DNA from: Brevibacterium sp. UMB1308A
GTDB taxonomy: Bacteria; Actinomycetota; Actinomycetes; Actinomycetales; Brevibacteriaceae
NCBI RefSeq assembly: GCF_030230605.1
Contig: NZ_JASPDO010000005.1
Location: 55,177 to 119,176, forward strand
Direction: 5' to 3'
DNA: 64,000 nucleotides
The notes beneath the pieces are model-generated. The model was not told the origin of the DNA. It was given only the letters and a program-made list of their open reading frames with translations, and ran no database searches. A program made the position numbers and the translations under genes. Shown here one piece after another: positions 9,387 to 18,332 of the stretch; positions within the stretch are counted from its first letter, which is position 1; each line of letters starts with the position of its first letter.

Positions 9387-11536
9387 GTGTTCCCCTGCAT
9401 GGTTCGTTCGAGCACCCTCGACATGGGAACCACAGACACAAGGGACATGAGAACCACCAAAATCGAGCTCATCGCCATCGCCTGCCCAGCAAGCATGGGG
9501 TCAAGTTTTCCAAACATCGCGAACGGGATCATGAGCAGGTTATAACTAAATGCCCAGAACAGATTGACTTTGATGAGCGCCACTCCCATGCGGGATAGCC
9601 GGATCGCGGCGGGAATAGTGGCGGGGTCTGAGCGGGTGAGAGTGACGTCCGAGGCGGCAATCGCTGCGTCTGTCCCCTCACCCATGGCGACCCCCAGGTT
9701 GGCCTGGGCTAACGCGGCGGCGTCGTTAACTCCGTCGCCCACCATGGCCACGTGCTCACCAGTTTTTTGAAGCTGAACAATGTGGTCGAGTTTGTGTTCC
9801 GGCCGAACATCCGCAACCACTGTGTCAATGCCCAGTTCGGTGGCGACGGCATGGGCGGGGCCGGGAGCGTCACCGGTGAGCATTACCGTTTTCAAACCCA
9901 GTTTGTGCAGGCTGGCAACGGCGTGAGCTGAACTGTCTTTCACTGTGTCCGCAACATCGATGACACCCGCGTATTGCCCGTCGATGGCGACTGCCACCCG
10001 CGTGGTGTTACTACTGGGAATGCGCACGCCGGTTTCGTCGCTGACAAGTGGCGGGCGACCAACTAAAACAGAGTGTCCGTCTACAGTAGCCCGCACTCCC
10101 CCACCTGGGATGCTGGTGAAGTCGGTGACGTCGAGTTCTTCTGTGCTGGCTTCCGCCAGCGCGCGCGCAATGGGGTGTTCGCTGTTGCGTTCAGCGTTCG
10201 CGGCAAGGGTGAGCTCACGTTCGCCGAGGTCGTGGCTGACGACCTTCATGTGCCCCTGTGTGAGGGTGCCGGTTTTGTCTAGAACGACGGTGGTGACTTT
10301 GCGTGCGTGTTCCATGACTTCTGGGCCAGCGACCACGATTCCGTTTTCCGATCCCAACCGTGAAACGGTGACAACCGCAATGGGGGTTGCCAGCCCCAGT
10401 GCACATGGGCAGGCTACAACCAAGACCGCGATCATGGCGTAGAGGCCCCCGGTCCAGTCACCTTTGACTCCCCACACGGTGAGCGTGAGAAGGGCAATGA
10501 CAATGACAACAGGCACAAAAATGCCGGAAATTTTATCGGCCAGCCGTTGCATGGCTGGTTTGCTGGTTTGGGCTCGTGCCACAAGCTTGGCGATATGGGC
10601 AAACGCGGTGTCTTCGCCCACGCGGGTCGCACGAACAACAATGGAGCCGGTGGTGTTGATTGTGGCCCCGGTGACTGTAGATCCCGGTGCGACATCGACA
10701 GGGGTGGGTTCGCCCGTGAGAGCGGATTCATCTACCGCAGATTCACCACTTATCACTTCGCCGTCAGTAGCGATTGTTTCACCCGGACGTACGCGGAACT
10801 CATCTCCCACGCTCAGCTTTTCAACCGGAACCTGCCATTCACGACCATCGCGTATGACGTTCGCGGAGCTCGCTCCCAGTTCAAGCATCTCTTTAAGCGC
10901 TCGCGTGGCGCGGTTCTTCGCACGTTCCTCGATCAGGCGCCCCAGCGTGATGAACACAATGATGGTAACCGCAGATTCAAGCCACACGTATTCGTGAGGT
11001 GAGATCGCAAAACCTTGTCCACTTACGGCGCGTACAAGTCTGTAAAACGAGTATCCACATGCCGCCCATACACCCAAAGTGATGAGCGTATCCATCGTCC
11101 CTAAACCACCTCGGGCGGCTTTATACGCGGCCACATAAAAAGGCCAGCCACCCCACGTAATAATGGGCAAGGCGAGCGCAAGAACCACCCACTGCCAACC
11201 TGGGAAGTGGACGAACATCGAGATCGCAACCACTGGGATACCCAGAATGAAGCCCACCAGCAGACGGGGTCTGAACCCTCGGGGGTCCGGATTGTCTGGG
11301 GCAGGGGCGACTGGGTTGTGAACCGTGGCCGAATAACCGGCTTTTTCAACTGTTGCGATGAGCTGGTCGCTAGAAACATTTGGCGACGCTTCCACCAGAG
11401 CAGAGTTCAGGGGCAGATTGACGGTAGCGTGAACCCCGTCGAGCTTATTAAGTTTCTTTTCGATCCGGTTGGCACACGAAGAACAGGTCATCCCTGTGAT
11501 GTCGAGTTCAATATCGCGTGTACGCGTGCCAGACAT
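9383..11536 (-). CDS. copA: Cu(I)-exporting P-type ATPase
   Basis: The 717-residue P1B-type ATPase pumps monovalent copper (or silver) out of the cytoplasm. One HMA domain at the amino end has Cys18 and Cys21 in GMTCSSC. The membrane metal site is CPC at 376-378 in [12 protein letters not shown]. The phosphorylated Asp420 is in DKTGTLT, and [10 protein letters not shown] and [15 protein letters not shown] follow. The ATG immediately follows the copZ TAA without any spacer. Its stop overlaps the start of the sensor kinase. Together with copZ it forms a copper-efflux operon. Confidence 0.93.
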   Translation of the reverse strand: MSGTRTRDIELDITGMTCSSCANRIEKKLNKLDGVHATVNLPLNSALVEASPNVSSDQLIATVEKAGYSATVHNPVAPAPDNPDPRGFRPRLLVGFILGIPVVAISMFVHFPGWQWVVLALALPIITWGGWPFYVAAYKAARGGLGTMDTLITLGVWAACGYSFYRLVRAVSGQGFAISPHEYVWLESAVTIIVFITLGRLIEERAKNRATRALKEMLELGASSANVIRDGREWQVPVEKLSVGDEFRVRPGETIATDGEVISGESAVDESALTGEPTPVDVAPGSTVTGATINTTGSIVVRATRVGEDTAFAHIAKLVARAQTSKPAMQRLADKISGIFVPVVIVIALLTLTVWGVKGDWTGGLYAMIAVLVVACPCALGLATPIAVVTVSRLGSENGIVVAGPEVMEHARKVTTVVLDKTGTLTQGHMKVVSHDLGERELTLAANAERNSEHPIARALAEASTEELDVTDFTSIPGGGVRATVDGHSVLVGRPPLVSDETGVRIPSSNTTRVAVAIDGQYAGVIDVADTVKDSSAHAVASLHKLGLKTVMLTGDAPGPAHAVATELGIDTVVADVRPEHKLDHIVQLQKTGEHVAMVGDGVNDAAALAQANLGVAMGEGTDAAIAASDVTLTRSDPATIPAAIRLSRMGVALIKVNLFWAFSYNLLMIPFAMFGKLDPMLAGQAMAMSSILVVLMSLVSVVPMSRVLERTMQGNT

Positions 11537-11743
11537 TTAGACGACCTCGTAACCGGCCTCGTCGATTGCCTCCACAAGGTCCTGGTGACTGATGGGTTCC
11601 GTCGACTCCACTGTCACGGTCGATGGGGTGCCCAGCTCGACGTCGACCTGCGTGACGCCGCTGATCTCTCCAACTTCTTGTTTCACGGCACGCACACAGT
11701 GCTCGCAAGTCATTCCGGAAACTGACAAAGTCTGAGTTGCCAT
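11537..11743 (-). CDS. copZ: CopZ-like copper chaperone, HMA domain
   Basis: The 68-residue single heavy-metal-associated domain carries the metal-binding GMTCEHC motif and the typical beta-alpha-beta pattern ending in DEAGYEVV. It is expected to hand Cu(I) to the HMA domain of the ATPase encoded directly downstream. It has a good ribosome-binding site (aaaggagaaagc). Length is normal. Confidence 0.92.
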   Translation of the reverse strand: MATQTLSVSGMTCEHCVRAVKQEVGEISGVTQVDVELGTPSTVTVESTEPISHQDLVEAIDEAGYEVV

Positions 11744-11797
11744 ATCGCTTTCTCCTTTTAACTGATGTACCGCGGGTAAGTGTTTGTATTCGGATAA
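11744..11797 (-). promoter_or_regulatory. leader of copZ with near-palindrome
   Basis: The short gap upstream of copZ holds its ribosome-binding site and a near-palindromic taccgcgggta at 11768-11778. GC-centred near-palindromes of this type are used by CsoR-like copper repressors, but the match is weak and no csoR gene is in the window. Confidence 0.25.
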
Positions 11798-12055
11798 CTA
11801 GTGCAAAACAGGGCCGTCCTGCGTGTCGCTCTCATGGTGTTGCTTGGCCACCACCGCGTTGAGACCCATAGCGATCAACGTGACCACAACGAAAGTTCCG
11901 ACGGAAAAGCCCACGGAGAGCAGCAGTGCCTGAGACGATTTCCACGCGCCCATCGCAACGATCGTCACGATCAAAACAACCCAAGCGCAAATCACTCCAA
12001 AAATCACTGCATGTTTGTACGGAGCTGCGACCGGACGCTTGTGCGCGGAAGTCAT
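11798..12055 (-). CDS. small two-helix membrane protein
   Basis: The 85-residue protein has two predicted membrane helices (about 15-36 and 43-66) and a histidine-containing tail (AKQHHESD). The family is not recognised. It is 54 bases upstream of copZ on the same strand and divergent from the lipoprotein gene, so it may be the first gene of the copper operon. The His-rich tail could bind metal, which is speculative. Confidence 0.6.
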   Translation of the reverse strand: MTSAHKRPVAAPYKHAVIFGVICAWVVLIVTIVAMGAWKSSQALLLSVGFSVGTFVVVTLIAMGLNAVVAKQHHESDTQDGPVLH

Positions 12056-12101
12056 ACGTTCACCATTTTCTCTTCACATGTTTCGTCACTACACTGAGAA
12101 C

Positions 12102-12722
12102 ATGGTATCGACGCCGTATATTCCCGCGCACTTCAAGGCGTCTTTCCGCGGATCTTTCAGAGCTCTCGCCACCATTTTCTGCACGCTGGGGCTAGCTGGC
12201 TCACTCACCGCCTGCGGACCCGATACCGGCCTGCGCATCGACGAAGAACACGTTGACAACGCCCCCGAAGCCCCTCCCACCTCGGACGCGGGCCCGCGTG
12301 ACAAACCGTTCAGCGCCACCCAAATCCGTGACGAACTCCTCCAAAACCCGTCCGTGAGCAACGTCAAAGGTTTCGACGAAATCCACGACGTGGTGCTCGC
12401 GTGCGAATCGTGCATGGAAATGGACCCGCCGCTTGTTGTTCTTGGCGACAAGTTTCAAATGGCCAAAATCAACACGCCAGCTGATCGCAAATCATTCGCC
12501 ACCGTGGTCATTGGGGAACACGAAGGGCAACCCAACATCGAACTCATCTTGGTAGGGAACGATCTCACCGTGACACCTGGCCGAGGTGGCACACTGGTCG
12601 CGCAAGAATCCGTATTCAAACCCAACGACGAACCGTGTTGTCCTTCCGGTTGGGCAGTGCGCGTCTTCCGCTACCACGACGGAAAGTTTGAAGCGGGTCA
12701 GCGCATCAGCCGCTTGGAATAG
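12102..12722 (+). CDS. lipoprotein of unknown function, CseA-like by position
   Basis: From the ATG at 12102 the product is 206 residues with a basic amino end, a hydrophobic core and the lipobox LTAC (Cys38), so it should be a membrane-anchored lipoprotein. The mature part has CESC and CC pairs and no recognised domain. The frame is open back to 12015, but the extension would put extra sequence before the signal peptide. It is followed on the same strand by an OmpR-type regulator and a kinase. That order (lipoprotein, regulator, kinase) mirrors cseA-cseB-cseC, in which CseA modulates envelope-stress signalling. Homology to CseA is not shown here. Confidence 0.7.
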   Translation: MVSTPYIPAHFKASFRGSFRALATIFCTLGLAGSLTACGPDTGLRIDEEHVDNAPEAPPTSDAGPRDKPFSATQIRDELLQNPSVSNVKGFDEIHDVVLACESCMEMDPPLVVLGDKFQMAKINTPADRKSFATVVIGEHEGQPNIELILVGNDLTVTPGRGGTLVAQESVFKPNDEPCCPSGWAVRVFRYHDGKFEAGQRISRLE

Positions 12723-12790
12723 CCGTCAACCAGAACTCAACTAGAATCAGCTGGACTAGTATTAACTCAGGCTTGTGAAAGGGGGCACGC

Positions 12791-13591
12791 GTGCACATTG
12801 TTCTTGTCGAAGACGACGAGGTGATTCGGGAAACCACGCAAATCGCCCTCGAACGCTTTGGGTACACCGTCACTGGCTTTGAGGATGGGCGTGACGGATA
12901 CGAATTTATCGCTTCTCACGGTGCCGATGTTGTCCTGCTGGACCTGATGTTGCCCACCATGAATGGGGCTTCGATCACGCGTGCTATTCGGGAACGCTCA
13001 AACGTGCCCATCATTGTTATTTCTGCCCGCTCTGAACCCATTGACATTGTGCAAGCACTGGAAGCAGGCGCAGATGACTATCTGACTAAGCCGTTTGATA
13101 TGCAAGTTCTCAACGCTCGCATTCGCACGGTGGTGCGACGGTTCATTACCGCCGAAAGCGCACAGATGGGCTTTTCTCCTCAGCCAGAGGAGCCCAAGGA
13201 TGAAAGCTCCGTGTCGCTGGACACGCAAGGCATCCCAGAAGTGTTGGGGCCCACTCCAGGACACACCAATCCCGCACCGCGCCAGCAGTCGTCCACAGAA
13301 GTCCGGGTTGAGAACCGGTTGGGTACCCTGGTGTTGGACACTGCTCGGTGCATGGTCTACGTCAACGACGAAGAAATCCACTTAACACCCACAGAGCTCC
13401 GGATCCTCATGTTGCTCACCGAAGAAGTGGGGCACGTGTCTTCGCGCGAAAAGATCGCCTACACCGTATGGGGTTATGAGTGGGGTGGCGACTCCCGCGT
13501 GGTTGACGTCCATATTCAGCGCCTCCGCAAAAAGATTGGTGCCGCCTGGATCGAAACTGTCCGTGGTTTTGGCTACAGGTTTTGCGCGTAA
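12791..13591 (+). CDS. OmpR/PhoB-family response regulator, CseB-like
   Basis: The 266-residue regulator has a receiver domain (EDD at 7-9, phospho-acceptor Asp51 in LLDLMLP, Lys100 in YLTKPFD) and a carboxy-terminal winged-helix domain (LTPTELRILMLL, RVVDVHIQRLRKKI). The linker between them (about 120-175) is unusually long, Pro/Ser/Glu-rich and probably disordered. The GTG start at 12791 is preceded by gaaaggggg. The kinase gene begins three bases after the stop, so they are a pair. Targets are likely cell-envelope genes by analogy with CseB, which is inference. Confidence 0.9.
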   Translation: MHIVLVEDDEVIRETTQIALERFGYTVTGFEDGRDGYEFIASHGADVVLLDLMLPTMNGASITRAIRERSNVPIIVISARSEPIDIVQALEAGADDYLTKPFDMQVLNARIRTVVRRFITAESAQMGFSPQPEEPKDESSVSLDTQGIPEVLGPTPGHTNPAPRQQSSTEVRVENRLGTLVLDTARCMVYVNDEEIHLTPTELRILMLLTEEVGHVSSREKIAYTVWGYEWGGDSRVVDVHIQRLRKKIGAAWIETVRGFGYRFCA

Positions 13592-13594
13592 CTC

Positions 13595-14863
13595 ATGAAA
13601 ATGCGACCAGCTTCACTCAGGTTCAAAATCCTGATCGTGATTGTCACGAGTGTGGTCATCGCTGTTCTCACGTGCGGGCTGATTGTGCGTCAAGCTGCCG
13701 CCCGTGCTGAAGACAACCGGATGCGTGACAACATTTCCAACCAGTTGCGCGAAGCGTCCTCCATTTATTCTGAAACAGGTGTTCTAACACTCAACGCCGC
13801 AGTTGACGACCCAGCTTTGCCTCAACCGGCCAAAGAGGCCGCGCTCAACGGCCAGTCTGTGACTATGCGGTCTGAAATTGATAACACCGAGGTCGTGTGG
13901 GCTGCCGCTCCCATCAAGGTGGGTTCCCACACGGCGGTCATTTCGGTGCGAGCAACCACCGCGGAGTCGCGGGCGCTGGTTGGTGATATTGACCGCGCGA
14001 TTCTCATTTCGATGCTGGTATCCGCTGTGGTGATTGGTGGAATTGGGTTTGTTGTTGCCGGCCAGATTAGCCGCAGGTTGACCCTGGGTGCGCAGGCTGC
14101 ACGCCGGATCGCCTCAGGTGACACCACGGTCCGCATTTCTGATGTGGTTGAGCACGGTGATGATGAAGTGACGGCGTTTGCGGAAGCTGTTGACACAGCG
14201 GTCGAGCGTCTTGCTGAGCGCCTCGATTCCGAACAGCGGTTTACAGCGGATCTGGCGCACGAAATGCGCACTCCGTTGACGGGCCTGGTAAATGCGGCGA
14301 ATCTTTTGGAAGAGGATTCTCGTCCGGCCGAATTAGTGCGTGAGCGCACGGAGCGTCTTCAGACCCTCGTTGAGGACCTGTTGGAAGTGTCACGCTTGGA
14401 TGCCGGAAGAGCTACGCCAGATTTACAGCCGGTCAACATCAACCACATGCTCAAGTCCTTGTTGTTGAATTTGCGGTCTTCTGGGCTCATCGTGGATCAC
14501 GAAATCGAGGAAGTGTACGCAGACCCATCTCCTCACATCACTACCGACCCGCGCCGTTTCGAGCGAATCGTGTCTAACCTGATCGCGAATTCGATCAAGC
14601 ACGGGGCCGACCCCATCCGGATCGAAACGACCGCTCACTCAGTGATTGTGACTGACGGTGGGCCGGGCTATCCGGCGGACATCATCGCTCAGGGACCCAC
14701 CCGTTTTGTGTCCTCCGGCGGTGGGGGTATGGGCTTGGGCCTCGTGATTGCGCAAGGGCAGGCAAAGCTGTTGGGAATGCACATTGACTTCCGTAACGCC
14801 CCTGAAGGGGGCGCCCAGGCCGAGGTGGTTTTCCCGGATGCGGTCGCGCCAGTTGGCAGTTAA
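13595..14863 (+). CDS. sensor histidine kinase, CseC-like
   Basis: The 422-residue kinase has TM1 at about 9-31, an extracytoplasmic loop of about 100 residues, TM2 at about 136-156, a HAMP linker, the H-box with His222 in DLAHEMRTPLTG, an N-box (SNLIANSIKHG) and short G-boxes (TDGGPGYP, GGGGMGLGLVIA). The ATP-binding domain is compact, as in actinobacterial envelope-stress kinases. It partners the regulator three bases upstream. Its stop overlaps the convergent membrane-protein gene by four bases. Confidence 0.9.
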   Translation: MKMRPASLRFKILIVIVTSVVIAVLTCGLIVRQAAARAEDNRMRDNISNQLREASSIYSETGVLTLNAAVDDPALPQPAKEAALNGQSVTMRSEIDNTEVVWAAAPIKVGSHTAVISVRATTAESRALVGDIDRAILISMLVSAVVIGGIGFVVAGQISRRLTLGAQAARRIASGDTTVRISDVVEHGDDEVTAFAEAVDTAVERLAERLDSEQRFTADLAHEMRTPLTGLVNAANLLEEDSRPAELVRERTERLQTLVEDLLEVSRLDAGRATPDLQPVNINHMLKSLLLNLRSSGLIVDHEIEEVYADPSPHITTDPRRFERIVSNLIANSIKHGADPIRIETTAHSVIVTDGGPGYPADIIAQGPTRFVSSGGGGMGLGLVIAQGQAKLLGMHIDFRNAPEGGAQAEVVFPDAVAPVGS

Positions 14864-15462
14864 GACTCCTCGTGGGCCAGTTTGCGTCGCGTAAGTCCTC
14901 CAAGAATGTACAGAACTCCTGCGATCAGGGTGGCCGCCGAGGTGAAACCGATGATGGTGAGGGCGCCGAAATTGTCGCCAAATATGAGAATGACGCCTAA
15001 GAGCCCGTGCGCGATTCCGGAGTACAGGTAGTCCGAGGCTGACGCGGTTCCGCGCATATCTTTGTACATCCAGAGTTCAAGTGCAGCGTGCAGAAGCGCC
15101 CACGCTAAAACGGCTGCGCGAAGCTGCCCTGGATAACTTGCGAACACCAGGAAGATGAGTGCTGGAATCGCAATAACGGCTTGGCCCCACAACTGGGTGC
15201 GTAGAGGTTTTGTAGAAGATCCCTGGCCCACCAATAAGAGCGCGTTCAACCCGATGTAGCCCATGAGCAGATAGTCAACAAAGTCGACGCGAAGGGCAAG
15301 TTGAGCAATTGAGCCCAACTGTTCGCGGGGAACGAAAGCGGCGACGATAGCGAAGATAACGCCCAGAACACCTCGGGCAATCATCCACGGTGCGGTAGCA
15401 AGCTGAACTTCTTTTTCTGACGTTTGGGTCACCCCCCTAGTGTAGAGCCCACTGTTGTTCAC
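14860..15462 (-). CDS. DUF308/HdeD-like polytopic membrane protein
   Basis: The 200-residue hydrophobic protein has about six predicted membrane segments (for example ARGVLGVIFAIVAAFV, AVIAIPALIFLVFA and LIAGVLYILGG). The pattern resembles small DUF308/HdeD-type proteins, but the assignment is tentative. The GTG at 15462 has a possible ribosome-binding site (gaggggtc). A second GTG ten codons later is an alternative. It overlaps the end of the convergent kinase gene by four bases. Confidence 0.6.
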   Translation of the reverse strand: MNNSGLYTRGVTQTSEKEVQLATAPWMIARGVLGVIFAIVAAFVPREQLGSIAQLALRVDFVDYLLMGYIGLNALLLVGQGSSTKPLRTQLWGQAVIAIPALIFLVFASYPGQLRAAVLAWALLHAALELWMYKDMRGTASASDYLYSGIAHGLLGVILIFGDNFGALTIIGFTSAATLIAGVLYILGGLTRRKLAHEES

Positions 15463-15535
15463 CGGAGCGACCCCTCAGGTTTGCGATCCCGTCGTGTGGC
15501 CTCACTATGCTTTCGTCGAATCTACTTAGTGACGA

Positions 15536-16189
15536 GTGATACGGGTGCGCGCAACTTCTTCTACAGACTTCCGCCGAAACCTGCCTTTGGGCCGTTCGGC
15601 GTTGTGGTTGTGCGTGGGTTACGGTTGCGGCGCTGTGATTGGGTCGGTTCTCCACTTTCTGCTCAACGTGGGGCAGCCACAGTACTCTTCAGCGTTAACG
15701 CTCATGTGGCCAGTGCTGATTGGTCTGATGGGCGGGGTTCTTTTGGTCATTGGCACCATGCCGTCCTCCCGGATTGCGATCAGCATGAGTGCTGCGAATG
15801 CGATTGGACAGTCCGGAACTCCGGGGCTTGCCCGTATTCGGTATTTGAACTCGACGTCGAATGGTTCATTCAAGACAGTGAGTGTTTCCCTCGACGTCGC
15901 CTGTAGCTCAAGCAGGGTATACCGGTCAGAGCTGGTGTGGAAACTCTCTGCAGTTGACGCAATGAAGCTGCGACCGGCAGCGATTATTCCTGTCCGCATT
16001 GATGCTCATGCGCCTGCTCGCGTGGTCTTCGATACGCGGGCTACCTCGAACGATCTGGGCCCGGATCCCAACGAAGTGTTCAGTGTGCGCAACCGCTTCA
16101 GGCGACGCCTGTCGATGATCCGACCGCTTTCGTGTATCGCTACTCTGGTGGGCTTAGCCGTTGGGTTAGGAATTGGGCTATTTACGTAA
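15536..16189 (+). CDS. membrane protein of unknown function
   Basis: The 217-residue protein has two amino-terminal membrane segments (about 22-45 and 54-73), a soluble central domain of about 100 residues rich in beta-forming stretches, and one carboxy-terminal membrane segment (IATLVGLAVGLGIGLF). The family is not recognised. Its stop codon lies within a perfect palindrome upstream of the ArsR-like gene. The start GTG at 15536 has no clear ribosome-binding site. Confidence 0.55.
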   Translation: MIRVRATSSTDFRRNLPLGRSALWLCVGYGCGAVIGSVLHFLLNVGQPQYSSALTLMWPVLIGLMGGVLLVIGTMPSSRIAISMSAANAIGQSGTPGLARIRYLNSTSNGSFKTVSVSLDVACSSSRVYRSELVWKLSAVDAMKLRPAAIIPVRIDAHAPARVVFDTRATSNDLGPDPNEVFSVRNRFRRRLSMIRPLSCIATLVGLAVGLGIGLFT

Positions 16190-16194
16190 TTACG
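16185..16194. promoter_or_regulatory. CGTAATTACG palindrome upstream of ArsR-like gene
   Basis: A perfect 10-base palindrome in AT-rich DNA, 20 bases before the ATG of an ArsR-type regulator gene, at the place where an autoregulatory operator would be expected. The AT-rich stretch continues to 16211. Confidence 0.4.
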
Positions 16195-16214
16195 GAATTA
16201 TGTATTATTAGTGC

Positions 16215-16790
16215 ATGAGCACTTCTTCCCATGAACTGCGCGCACTGCGCCAGGAAATCACTCAGCAACTCTCCCAACTCGATGCGCGTTTACGTGACGT
16301 TGAAGAGCAGCTGAGTGGCGGGGGCAATGACGCACGGGAAAACTCACATGACGCTGGTGTCACACAGCTCAAGCTCCCGGCTGACTCTAACGCGCAAGAT
16401 TTGTGGGCGCTCAACGAACTGGGGAAACGCTATGACCAGCCTGCTGTCATGTTCGCCGGAACGGCAGAAACTGAGGGCGGTCCAGTCATGTGGCAGTACG
16501 GACGCTTTTCCGAACACCTTAAGAACACAGATGCCTTCGCAGTATCGCCTGCTTTAGAGGCTATCGCCCACCCCATCCGTCTCACCCTACTTTTGGCAAT
16601 CATCAACGGGACAACCACCTCGGCGAAATTGGCAGAACTTGAACAAGTAGGCACGTCAGGACAGGTCTACCACCATCTGAGCCAGCTCAACGCTGCCGGT
16701 TGGATCCGGTCTGTGAAGCGCGGCCAGTGGGAGGTCCCAGCATCCAAAATCATTCCCCTTCTCACCATCATTTTGGCCGCCCAGGAATAA
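16215..16790 (+). CDS. ArsR-type winged-helix regulator with coiled-coil N-terminus
   Basis: The 191-residue protein has an amino-terminal coiled coil (about 5-35, LRALRQEITQQLSQLDARLR), a spacer, and a carboxy-terminal winged helix at about 110-185 (SPALEAIAHPIRLTLLLAI, GQVYHHLSQLNAAGWI) of the ArsR type. No cysteine metal site is visible. It sits 33 bases upstream of a serine-hydrolase gene, followed by a coupled membrane-protein gene. This three-gene set (regulator, penicillin-binding-like hydrolase, small membrane protein) is likely one operon controlled by this protein. Confidence 0.8.
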   Translation: MSTSSHELRALRQEITQQLSQLDARLRDVEEQLSGGGNDARENSHDAGVTQLKLPADSNAQDLWALNELGKRYDQPAVMFAGTAETEGGPVMWQYGRFSEHLKNTDAFAVSPALEAIAHPIRLTLLLAIINGTTTSAKLAELEQVGTSGQVYHHLSQLNAAGWIRSVKRGQWEVPASKIIPLLTIILAAQE

Positions 16791-16823
16791 CAGGACTCTC
16801 CTCAAACACCCCAGGGAGCACTC

Positions 16824-17873
16824 ATGAAAAGAACACTCATAGCTGGAGTCGTAGCGTGCGTCGTTGTCGCCGTTGCTGCGATCTGCGTGCCGTGGTCGTT
16901 CGGTTTTCCACACCGCGGAACCGGCGATCAGCATGTGCTCGACACTACCGGACCATACTTGTCACACGGGTACCGACGTGAAGCCGCGGTAGCGCTCATT
17001 CCCCCGTCTGGCGAACCGTCGTTCGCAGGTTGGGGAGCCGATGAGAACACGGTGTTTGAGATCGGTTCGATCACGAAAACGTTCACGGCACACCTTCTTG
17101 CGGACGCGATTGAGCGTCAAGAAATCAGCGCGGATACCCGAGTTGACAACGTTTTCGACGAACTGAAGGGGACCTCCGTAGGGAAGGTGACCATGGAGCA
17201 GTTGGCGACGCACACCTCGGGACTCCCCCGCATTACAGACGTCAACATGGGTAGCAACCTCGCGCGGAAAGACCCGTACACCGCTGATCTACCGCAGTTC
17301 CTTGAATCCTTGGCTGATCTTGATGTCACCCCGGGTGAGATTGCGTACTCAAACACCGGGTACGCACTTCTGGGGCAAGCGGTTGCGAAGAAAGCGGGCA
17401 AGGACTACCCCACTTTGGTGCGTGAACGACTGCTCGAACCTCTAGGCATGGACCAGACAACGGTTCCCACTACGCCGGAAGAGCTACCAGCCGACCACCC
17501 TACGGGGTACACCGCCAACGGTCTTCCAGCAGGAGCGTGGACCATGCACGCGAACGCTCCTGCGGGGTCCATCCGGTCAACGACTCGGGATTTAAGTACG
17601 TGGCTCATTGCTGTCAGGGTCGGGAAAGCGCCTGGGTCGTCAGTTGAACCCACCAAGGTCCGCGCTGAAGAAGATACAAAGAAACTGGGCCTGGCCTGGC
17701 ACACAATAGAAGAAGACGGTGCCACGGTGATATGGCACAACGGAGGAACCGGCGGATACACGTCATTTGCCGGATTCAACGCAAACGGCGACGGCGTGGT
17801 CGTTCTCAACAACACCGCTACCAACTCTGACGATGTCATTGACTACTTGTTCGATGCGGAGGACAAGAAATGA
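16824..17873 (+). CDS. serine hydrolase of the beta-lactamase/DD-peptidase family
   Basis: The 349-residue protein has an amino-terminal signal anchor (about 4-24) and a class-C-beta-lactamase-like domain. The catalytic S-x-x-K is Ser82-Lys85 (SITK), Y-x-N is Tyr175-Asn177 (YSN), and the third motif is HNGGTGGY. It should act outside the membrane as a DD-peptidase, esterase or beta-lactamase-like enzyme. Substrate is not predictable within this family. The last four bases overlap the next gene (ATGA). Confidence 0.85.
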   Translation: MKRTLIAGVVACVVVAVAAICVPWSFGFPHRGTGDQHVLDTTGPYLSHGYRREAAVALIPPSGEPSFAGWGADENTVFEIGSITKTFTAHLLADAIERQEISADTRVDNVFDELKGTSVGKVTMEQLATHTSGLPRITDVNMGSNLARKDPYTADLPQFLESLADLDVTPGEIAYSNTGYALLGQAVAKKAGKDYPTLVRERLLEPLGMDQTTVPTTPEELPADHPTGYTANGLPAGAWTMHANAPAGSIRSTTRDLSTWLIAVRVGKAPGSSVEPTKVRAEEDTKKLGLAWHTIEEDGATVIWHNGGTGGYTSFAGFNANGDGVVVLNNTATNSDDVIDYLFDAEDKK

Positions 17874-18292
17874 TTCAACTTCTCATTCCCTTTTTCGGTG
17901 TTCTCCTTCTGCTAATGACCCTAGGCACGCACGCCTGGCAGATTCGCCCCACACGAAGTGAACGCAAGCCCAAAGCCCGCAAACACCTCACACGAGGTGG
18001 GCTCATGGCGGTGGCTGCCGGGGCAGTGATGTACTTCGTACTGGTTCGCTTGTTCTTTATCTTTGACGGAGTACTGGGTATTGCGTGGATCGTGGCTCTT
18101 CTGTTGCTGGGATTCATCGCGTTCCGGGTGGTGCAACTGTGGCCGTCAAAAGAAGACAACGCGCAGTTGGTGGCATCGCTTCAGAGCGACGGCGTGAAAG
18201 TGAGAAGTCGCCAAGGCGTTGGCACGGTCATGACCGCTGTGGTTCTTCTAGTGGTTGCCGTTCTGTGCTGGTTCGCACCGGTGCTGTTTTAG
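17870..18292 (+). CDS. small multi-pass membrane protein coupled to serine hydrolase
   Basis: The 140-residue protein has about four predicted membrane segments and a basic loop (RPTRSERKPKARKH). The family is not recognised. It overlaps the hydrolase gene by four bases, so the two are co-translated and probably act together in the envelope. Confidence 0.65.
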   Translation: MIQLLIPFFGVLLLLMTLGTHAWQIRPTRSERKPKARKHLTRGGLMAVAAGAVMYFVLVRLFFIFDGVLGIAWIVALLLLGFIAFRVVQLWPSKEDNAQLVASLQSDGVKVRSRQGVGTVMTAVVLLVVAVLCWFAPVLF

Positions 18293-18298
18293 CGGGAG

Positions 18299-18328
18299 CT
18301 TCTTGTGCCGGGGCTTCTTGTGCCGGGG
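18299..18328. repeat. 15-base tandem duplication, two copies
   Basis: CTTCTTGTGCCGGGG occurs at 18299-18313 and again at 18314-18328, in the short gap between convergent genes. It looks like a recent slippage event. Confidence 0.8.
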
Positions 18329-18332
18329 CTAC

